This document shows, piece by piece, positions 1 to 9,100 of a stretch of 60,000 nt of DNA; position 1 is the first letter of the stretch, and every line of letters starts with the position of its first letter. The DNA lies in the NCBI RefSeq assembly GCF_026151205.1, contig NC_087081.1:8057246-8117245 (forward strand), given 5' to 3'. The translations under genes were made by a program, and so were the position numbers. The stretch is from Bolinopsis microptera. Taxonomy: Eukaryota; Ctenophora; Tentaculata; Lobata; Bolinopsidae. Below the pieces are notes generated by a model. It was given only the letters and a program-made list of their open reading frames with translations, did not search any database and was not told where the DNA came from.

Positions 1-59
1 CAGTTCAAGGCCAGTATAAAATAAATCCTTGTATTTGACAAGACACCTAACCTCCACAG

Positions 60-153
60 GACCAGAGTTGAATGATACAAACCAAGTAACTCCTACCATG
101 TTCAGTATAGACCTTAGAGCAAAGCAACCTGTTAGTCAGGTTATCAAAGTCAG
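60..153 (+). CDS. ITGB: integrin beta exon: hybrid-domain strand leading into beta-I
   Basis: The exon opens after a CAG acceptor in phase 1 and ends at a GTATGT donor. It reads ...QVTPTMFSIDLRAKQP..., matching the conserved QVSPQ..xLxLRPG segment just before the beta-I domain. It is the most 5' exon I can support. The signal peptide and PSI exons must lie before base 1. Confidence 0.85.
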
Positions 154-3100
154 GTATGTTAATTAATCAGTTAGGTTAATTAATTGATTAGCCATTAGAG
201 CATTAGGTATGTCGAATCACAAACATCAAACCGGGTCTCTTTAGATATATATTATTTTTTGTAAGAAGTAGTAAAATATTCTATACCAGTTCAAGTACAA
301 ATGTAAAATATCATTCTCAGACCGGCTGAAGGTTATCCGATAGACTCCTACTACTTGATGGACTTTTCTTATTCTATGAAGGACGATCTGGAAAACTTAA
401 AACTTTTGGCGGGAAACCTGACCGAAGAGTTCAGGAAAGTCAGCGAAGATTTCACGATAGGTATTTACATTTTTAATAGCTCAGCTGTTAAAAGCTGTAT
501 ATAATACCATCATAATTGAGATATTCAAAGTACGAGCTATTGTTAATGTTATTAACTGATTAATATTCTGCGTAAAATAAAATCTTAATATACCAGGTTT
601 TGGAACATTCATCGACAAAAGGATAGCACCTTATTCCTACATGGACCCGGAGAGACTGAAGAACCCTTGCTTTACTGATGAAGTTGATATGCTTACTGGC
701 GAGGTAATGAGTAATGTATAACAGTATAACATTCTCCAGTTTATTAAAAAAACTTAAAGCCTGGTATCCCCGTGTAGGAAAAAACTGTGTTTATAAGATT
801 AAATTGGTGGGATAATTATTCAAAGACCAGAATATTGAAGGTGCTTCCTTATGTGTATGCTTCTTGAAAATACTTTTTACTTATTGTCTTTTTAAGCAGT
901 TGTTATATTTTTAATAGAAATACGTTTTTTTGGTTCTTTCAGTTTCACTATAATATTTTTCAGCCATTCTCGTGTCCGCCATCCTATTCGTTTAGAAATG
1001 AAATGAAGCTGGCAAACAGTCTGGAAACTTTTATAGATACACTTAATAATTTGGGGGTTTCTTCGAACATTGATTTTCCTGAGGGTGGCTTTGAAGCGCT
1101 TTTACAGGTTGCCGCGTGCTACAAAAAGTTAGGTAAGTTTATGAAGTAACTTTTGAATTTTGATTGACATGTGTTTGGACATGTGTTTTTTCTAATTAGT
1201 ATTGGCAATTGTAAAATAGTATTGGCAATTGTGAAAAAAAGACCGATAATAATTGCACTGATAACACACAATCAAACTTAGTTTGTGATCATAAATCATG
1301 TTTTTCCAGCTTATTTTAATAAAATTGCTTCAGCAGGAAAATTACTTTCTGAAAAACAAAAACAAACAAAAAAAACATTTGAAAGTTGAAATGATCGTTA
1401 ATTTTAATCTAAATATTATTGGCAGGATTCAGAGAAAAGTCACGTAAGATAGTAATATACGCGAGCGACGCGGGGATTCACATTGCAGGGGACGGTAAAT
1501 TGGCCGGGTTAGTTAACCCTAATAGTGGGAAATGTAGTCTTGATAAGGAGAATAGGTACTACGAGAAGGCGGAGCAGCAGGATTATCCTACTATTGAGCA
1601 GGTGAGATATATGTTAATTAAGTAATTAATATGTTAATTAAAGTGATTAATATGTTAATATATAATTAGATGGGTGCTACTGATATAATTAACTGATTAA
1701 GGGTCCTTATCCCCATCGGCGGTCTTCTTTTGTGAGTTTGTGCCTTTCCTTAAAATAACCATGATTTATTTATTCATAATATTAATTTATCAATAATATG
1801 CAAATGGTATCTCTATGGTAGAAACTGCATTATACATATGAATTCTGACTAACTAAACCTATGTCGGCCCCCGTTTGCAGTTTCTTCATTTAAATACTTT
1901 ATTCTACCCGGTTTTACTGTGGAACTATTAATAGATCATAAGCAAATTATTCAGGCATTTCAATCGTGTTATTGAAATGAAATGAGGTATTTATATCACG
2001 CTCATATGATTAACCAACATCACAACAAAGGTGGTTAACCATGTCAGATCGGCTGACTGTGAGTGATGTGAGCAAATGTGTAAATGTGAGCAAAAGTATA
2101 ACTCATTAAATTAAAGTATTAACAAGATTATCTTTTACCTTGGGACTCCAGGCTAATAGTTTTTATAAAAGTAAACACTATTGAAGCTGCGGCGGAATGA
2201 GTATGACAGATTGACAGCTGCCATGAGCGCCGCCCAGTAAAATATCTTTAGTACAACTGAAGAACCTGTTGCAGGTGAACCAGATGCTGATCAGAAACAA
2301 CATAATACCGATATTCGCTATAGAGACCGACTACGTAAACCTGTACGAACAGCTGAGTGACCACATGACCCAGCTATCTGATGTGGGGGTCTTGTCACCG
2401 GTAAGTCAGTAACTGACAGTAATTACTAGGGGCTTCTCAGTTAATTTGTAACTTCAGTGGTCAATAAAATCTAAATACCGAACGGCATTCAAAATTAAAA
2501 TATATATTTAGTGAAAAATCAATAAATTAAACATATACCTTACCTGGAGTTTTATGCAAGTTTTCCTAACAAAATCCTCTCATGGTCGGAGTGGAGAACC
2601 ACAGAAAAAACTTTAAGGTCCCTTTGCAAAACATAGAAGCCGTTACACTTACAGTTCACACCGACGCAATAGAAATTTAACAACCAGATTACCTAAATTA
2701 TTGACATTTTGACATTATCAACGCTACACTGTAACAAATGATGTAAGCAAACCAAGGAGCGTGAGAAAAAAGGATAAAAGTTCACACCACATCTGGCCAG
2801 CTAGACCGCTAGAAGACACATAACGGGTTGTTGTTCTAGCTAGACGGCACTTTCCTAATACGTGATGCGGGGATTTTGTTGTTTTGCAGTAGGTCCCCAG
2901 CTAGATAAAAGCTCACAAATATTGGGTTTCTTTTTTGTAAAATAAAGAGATGAAAAAAATCCCCAAATACCATGATTTAATTTGGGGTACGAAATTTGGC
3001 GGTTTTCGGGAAAAATTCCCACATTTTCGTTCCAAAATCATTTAGGTCACCGGAATTATGCCGAACATAAATATTTCTCGTATTATAGTCCGAGTAGTCC

Positions 3101-6100
3101 TCAGTAAGATAAAAGCTGGTCACACCATAAATAAACAATTCGTGATAGATATTGACATACTGGCTAGAGTAAAGAGAGATCTATATCAAAACTGCAACCA
3201 CGATGGTGGAAGCTGGAACGTTACTTTACAGTTGTAACTCCTGGCGCAACCATGAACACTGAATACAGAGACTAAGAACCCTGCTAGACGTTGCACGATT
3301 TCAAAATTACGAAATATAGCGAAATCTAGCTAGAAAATTACAAAATCTAGCTAGAACTACGACCACATCACGTACTCAGAAAGTGCCGTCTATAAGCTAT
3401 TCGTCTAGCTATTCAACGAACAAACCTAAAATTAATACCCTCTTCATGATACATTCTATACTACAAAATAACAAATAATGTAAGCAAACCATGGAGCCTA
3501 CAAAATAAGCCTAGGTTACATTTTTACTTTTTATAGGTTAGAGACCACTTAATAAATATTTCGTCATCCTCTCAAGACACAATTTTAGGTTATTTATACG
3601 TTTCCTAAAAAACATTTTTCATTTTATTAAAAATAAAATTAATTAGCATAATCTCCCAGGATTCCTCAAACATTGTAGACCTTGTCCGAACCGCCCTATA
3701 CCGTATCACATCAACCATCAACCTGGTTATCCTGGACGATCTGGGCTACGTTATCAACATTAAACCACTGTGTCCGGAGAGTGTTCCTAATGGCTGTACT
3801 AATGTTAAACATGGGGAGACGGTACAGTTTGAGGTGAGTAACCATAGTAACACTACCATAGTAACACTACCATGGAAGGTATTATTTACAGCTCGACTAC
3901 TGTTATAGGATTCCTCAATACATTTTTAGCAGTTTATCAAATTAAAGGCCTCTCTTGCTTGATCGGTGGATTTTAACAGTAACGTTTCTATGGTAACTAT
4001 TTCTCGTTACCCAGGTAACGTTCACGTTGGAAAAGTGTAACCCTGACGACCCCCCTGTCAGAGTTATCCCCATTATAATACCCGGTTTTGATACTGTCTT
4101 CGTCACTATTACTCACCAGTGTGACTGCGATTGTTATAGTAGCGTTCCAGGTGAGCTTAGTTTCTGTGATAAGTTGAGATTTGCGATTGCAATATTCTAT
4201 TCAATAATTTTAAATTTCCGCAATGATGAATTTTATCTCCCTGTTCTTATCTGATCGGTGATTGGACGACGTTTTCAGTATCTCTTTCATTATTGTCTTT
4301 ACTTTAGTGTTGATGATACAAATACAAATAACTAAACTGAGTTAGAATAGTGTGTTATATTATATACCCATAACTAAACTTATATATCCACAGTGGCAGG
4401 AGAGGATGTGTGCAGTAACCATGGCAGCAGAGTCTGTGGACCTTGTGAGTGCAGAGACCCTTACTTCGGAGAGGATTGCGAGTGTTCCCCTCGCTACCAG
4501 AAAAGTGATGAACTTTGTAAATCTGATCCTAATACCAACATGGTTAGTATTCACATATTAATATTACCTTATATGGTAATTGGTAGTGTTACCATAGTAA
4601 CAATACCATATTATAAAGTAATACTAACAACTCCCCTCTCTCTCCAGTACTGTTCCCAACAAGGAAGGTGTGAGTGTGGGTAGTGTGAGTGCAGACACCC
4701 GGCAACACCCCCTGGTGTGGAAACCCCTTATATACGGTACGGGGAGTTCTGTGAGTGTTCCAACTACGAGTGCCCTAAGGGGGGTAATGGTAAGGTGAGG
4801 TGATTCAAATTTTATATAGTTTCAATAAATATTTAAAAATTGTGTTTTCTTAAATACTGAATGTGTTTGATGGTTATTTTCGTTTTATTAGTATTACCCG
4901 TTATGTATTATGTTATCAAATACAATAGCGGATGTAAGATCACATTTGTTTTCTTGAAGTTGCATCTTCATCTATAAATCCAATACAATAAAAGTACATT
5001 TTAAGAAATAAGACCAAGCAACGAACTTATTTATCCCGATCAACGAAGATCTTTATTTACTTACAGTTACATCACGTGTAAATAAGTCAACTTATTCCCT
5101 CACCAGATCTGCAGTGGTTAACTTATTTCCTCACCAGATCTGCAGTGGTTAACTTATTCCCTCACCAGATCTGCAGTGGTTAACTTATTTCATCACCAGA
5201 TCTGCAGTGGTTAACTTATTTCATCACCAGATCTGTAGTGGTTAACTTATTCCCTCACCAGATCTGCAGTGGTTAACTTATTTCATCACCAGATCTGTAG
5301 TGGTTAACTTATTTCATCACCAGATCTGCAGTGGTTAACTTATTCCCTCACCAGATCTGCAGTGGGTTAGGAAACTGTAACTGCGGAGAGTGTATCTGCG
5401 AGCAAACAGAGCACGGGGTTCCTAAAGTAGCCACTACGGAGGGGGAAGCGTGTGATTGCGAGCTGGCTTCAGACAAGTGTTATAATCCTTACCCTGACCC
5501 AGGTAGGGGACATAGTGGTGTCAAACATAATTGGAATCTTGTATAAATAGCGTAAATTATTTTAGGATATTGTGAATTCAATAAAAGTAATAATCATTTT
5601 GGGACTTTGTATCCTTGCTAGTATCTGATCTAATGAATTGCTATTAGACTTTATAAATCGAAGATCAACTAATTACAACACTACACATTTGTTACATGTA
5701 TTATTATTGAGGACGTTACAGAATGGATTGATCTAGAGAAGTCCGAGGAGTTCTAACTCTCGGCCTCGCGTCCTAAAATGGTGTTTCTCATGTCTCAAAT
5801 ATGAATCATCACAAAATTTGTTTCTTTCGTCCAATCTGGAAACCATAAACTATACAACAAACACATGATGTAGATACTGTTTCAGAGTTGGAGTCAGGAG
5901 AGTTACCCTGCAGTGGACCTGAACAAGGGGACTGTCAGTGCAACAGGTGTATCTGCAAACCTAACTACAGGTAAACTAATGAACATAAATATAATCAATT
6001 AAATAAATTATATTTCCAAGTGCATTTGCTCCGAATTCCAATCTGCTTCACTTATAAAATCGGAAAAACGCTAAAATCCGGATATTAACTCCAAATTTTC

Positions 6101-9100
6101 GTCAAAATCCATAAATTAACACCTCATTTTTGTGCTCAGAGGTCGATACTGTGAGGAATGTATTTTCTGTGGACCCCTACAATGTAGTACTCATATCGAC
6201 TGTGTACTGTGTCTCTCTGTAAAGTAAGTCAAAACTTTAATATTCTTATATTGATATTATAATGTCCGTTCATTTGTTTGTTTGTTTGTTTGTTTATAGA
6301 ACCCGTCCCCAATCTCGTATCGGAAAATGACTAAACTCAGGTCTGAGTGTGAATACGGGTGGTACCTGCAAGAGTGTTCATTAAGCATTTAGAGTTCTGT
6401 AAAACTGCAGTTACAATTGTGCTAGAGTATTTTTAGTATATACGATTGGTATCAGATTTATATCCCTACATGCTTCCAAAATTTGTAAAGCCGTAGTACA
6501 TACATATCATATTACACCGGAGCCTACACAGTGCAATCTCCTCCAGTCGATCTGCGCCGCGTATGTTTATATAAGCGCGCGGCGCAGACTGGAGGAAACC
6601 ACACACAAGTTCGATCCAGTGCAATGCTACATGTACGTACTACGGCTTCATCTCCAACTTTCTGCACAATGTACTGGAATGTTTTGAATGAAAAGAAAGA
6701 ACAACAAAAATGATATATATAAATAAAATCAGCGATTTAATGTTAGCCTTAGGATGGTAACTTTAATTCCCTGGTTTCTAAAATCAGCTTTAAAAAAAAT
6801 AATAATAAAGTATGTAACGTCGATACCAAACCGATTATTGAGCGATAATAAATGAGTAGTTGATTCCTAAGTTGCGGAGTCATTCAGATGTTCCAGTTTT
6901 TTAATGTGGTTCTTGTTCAGTTCTTGACCAGAAGTGTCTAATGAAGTAAGTCAGACAAGCAAACTCTTCCTTAAATGCTGATATAAGTCGTCTCAATCCC
7001 AGAAATTATGAATGATGACCCAGTGTAAAAGTGCAGAAATCGGCCGAAAATAACAAAGACTAAATACATTTAAAAAGTGACAGGATTCAAACACAAGGAA
7101 AATTAATAACTTAGAGCATAATAAGGAATATCTCCAAACGGAGTTTTCTGAGAGGGTGAGAGGTTCTTTAATTAGAACTAATGATTAAAAGAGACCCACT
7201 AAAGGTACTAAATTAACCGGACTGCTAGCAAGGAATCGAGATTGGGAATAAAAATAAAAGCGGAATAAATTTTAAGATAATGAAACAGAAACTGAAAGCT
7301 AAAATATATACCGTTCTAGAATGCCTCCGCAAACTATTGCTCCTTTCTAATGCACACGTGTTAGTAAGTGTAGTAAAAAGATAAAAATAATAAAGCTATA
7401 AAAATGATCGGAGCGGTGAAAATCTGAGAGGGTGAGAGGTTCTTTAATTAGAACTAATGATTAAAAGAGACCCACTAAAGGTACTAAATTAACCGGACTG
7501 CTAGCAAGGAATCGAGATTGGGAATAAAAATAAAAGCGGAATAAATTTTAAGATAATGAAACAGAAACTGAAAGCTAAAATATATACCGTTCTAGAATGC
7601 CTCCGCAAACTATTGCTCCTTTCTAATGCACACGTGTTAGTAAGTGTAGTAAAAAGATAAAAATAATAAAGCTATAAAAATGATCGGAGCGGTGAAAATC
7701 TGAGAGGGTGAGAGGTTCTTTAATTAGAACTAATGATTAAAAGAGACCCACTAAAGGTACTAAATTAACCGGACTGCTAGCAAGGAATCGAGATTGGGAA
7801 TAAAAATAAAAGCGGAATAAATTTTAAGATAATGAAACAGAAACTGAAAGCTAAAATATATACCGTTCTAGAATGCCTCCGCAAACTATTGCTCCTTTCT
7901 AATGCACACGTGTTAGTAAGTGTAGTAAAAAGATAAAAATAATAAAGCTATAAAAATGATCGGAGCGGTGAAAATCTGAGAGGGTGAGAGGTTCTTTAAT
8001 TAGAACTAATGATTAAAAGAGACCCACTAAAGGTACTAAATTAACCGGACTGCTAGCAAGGAATCGAGATTGGGAATAAAAATAAAAGCGGAATAAATTT
8101 TAAGATAATGAAACAGAAACTGAAAGCTAAAATATATACCGTTCTAGAATGCCTCCGCAAACTATTGCTCCTTTCTAATGCACACGTGTTAGTAAGTGTA
8201 GTAAAAAGATAAAAATAATAAAGCTATAAAAATGATCGGAGCGGTGAAAATCTGAGAGGGTGAGAGGTTCTTTAATTAGAACTAATGATTAAAAGAGACC
8301 CACTAAAGGTACTAAACTAACCGGACTGCTAGCAAGGAATCGAGATTGGGAATAAAAATAAAAGCGGAATAAATTTTAAGATAATATGTCCGTTCATTTA
8401 ATGTCCGTCCAAATAAGGTCCGATAAGGTAATACCTAGTTTACATAACTTGATGCATAGTTTTAACATACTTTGATACCTAATTTACATACTTTTATACC
8501 TAGTTTTTACATACAGTGATACCTAGTTTACATACCGTGATACCTAATTTACATACCTTGATACCTAGTTTTTACATACCGTGATACCTAGTTTTTACAT
8601 ACCGTGATACCTAGTTTACATACCGTGATACCTAATTTACATACCTTGATACCTAGTTTTTACATACCGTGATACCTAGTTTTTACATACCGTGATACCT
8701 AGTTTACATACTTTGATATCTAGTTTACATACCGTGATACCTAGTTTACATACCTTTTTACCTATATTTCAATCTACAAATTCCATGATTCCTCGCCAGG
8801 TTTCCGAAAGCAGAACTTGGGAGGAATGTGGATATCGAACAATACTGTAAACAAGAGTGTGATAACAACGGGGTGAATTACCAGGAAATGGATAAAACTG
8901 TTGATGTAGAAAAATTGAAGAACATGGATTTAGAGGACATGGGCTACCATGAGGTTAGTTTTTAAACTGTTGATGTGGAATAATCGATGGTCATTGAGTA
9001 TCAGCTTTTTAACCGTTTATAATTTTCCTTCCTCTGAAGTGTTTTAGTTATGTGCATTGTAAACTGTAAAAATTTCTTGCACGGTTTTGGTGTTTATTCA

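Noticed and set aside
4360-4554. Overlapping frames on both strands over the I-EGF1 exon
   Set aside because: Only the plus frame with the CSNHG...CGPCEC cysteine pattern fits the gene. The others are shadows.
5086-5366. CRISPR-like regularly spaced repeats
   Set aside because: There are no spacers: the units are directly adjacent, and the genome is eukaryotic.
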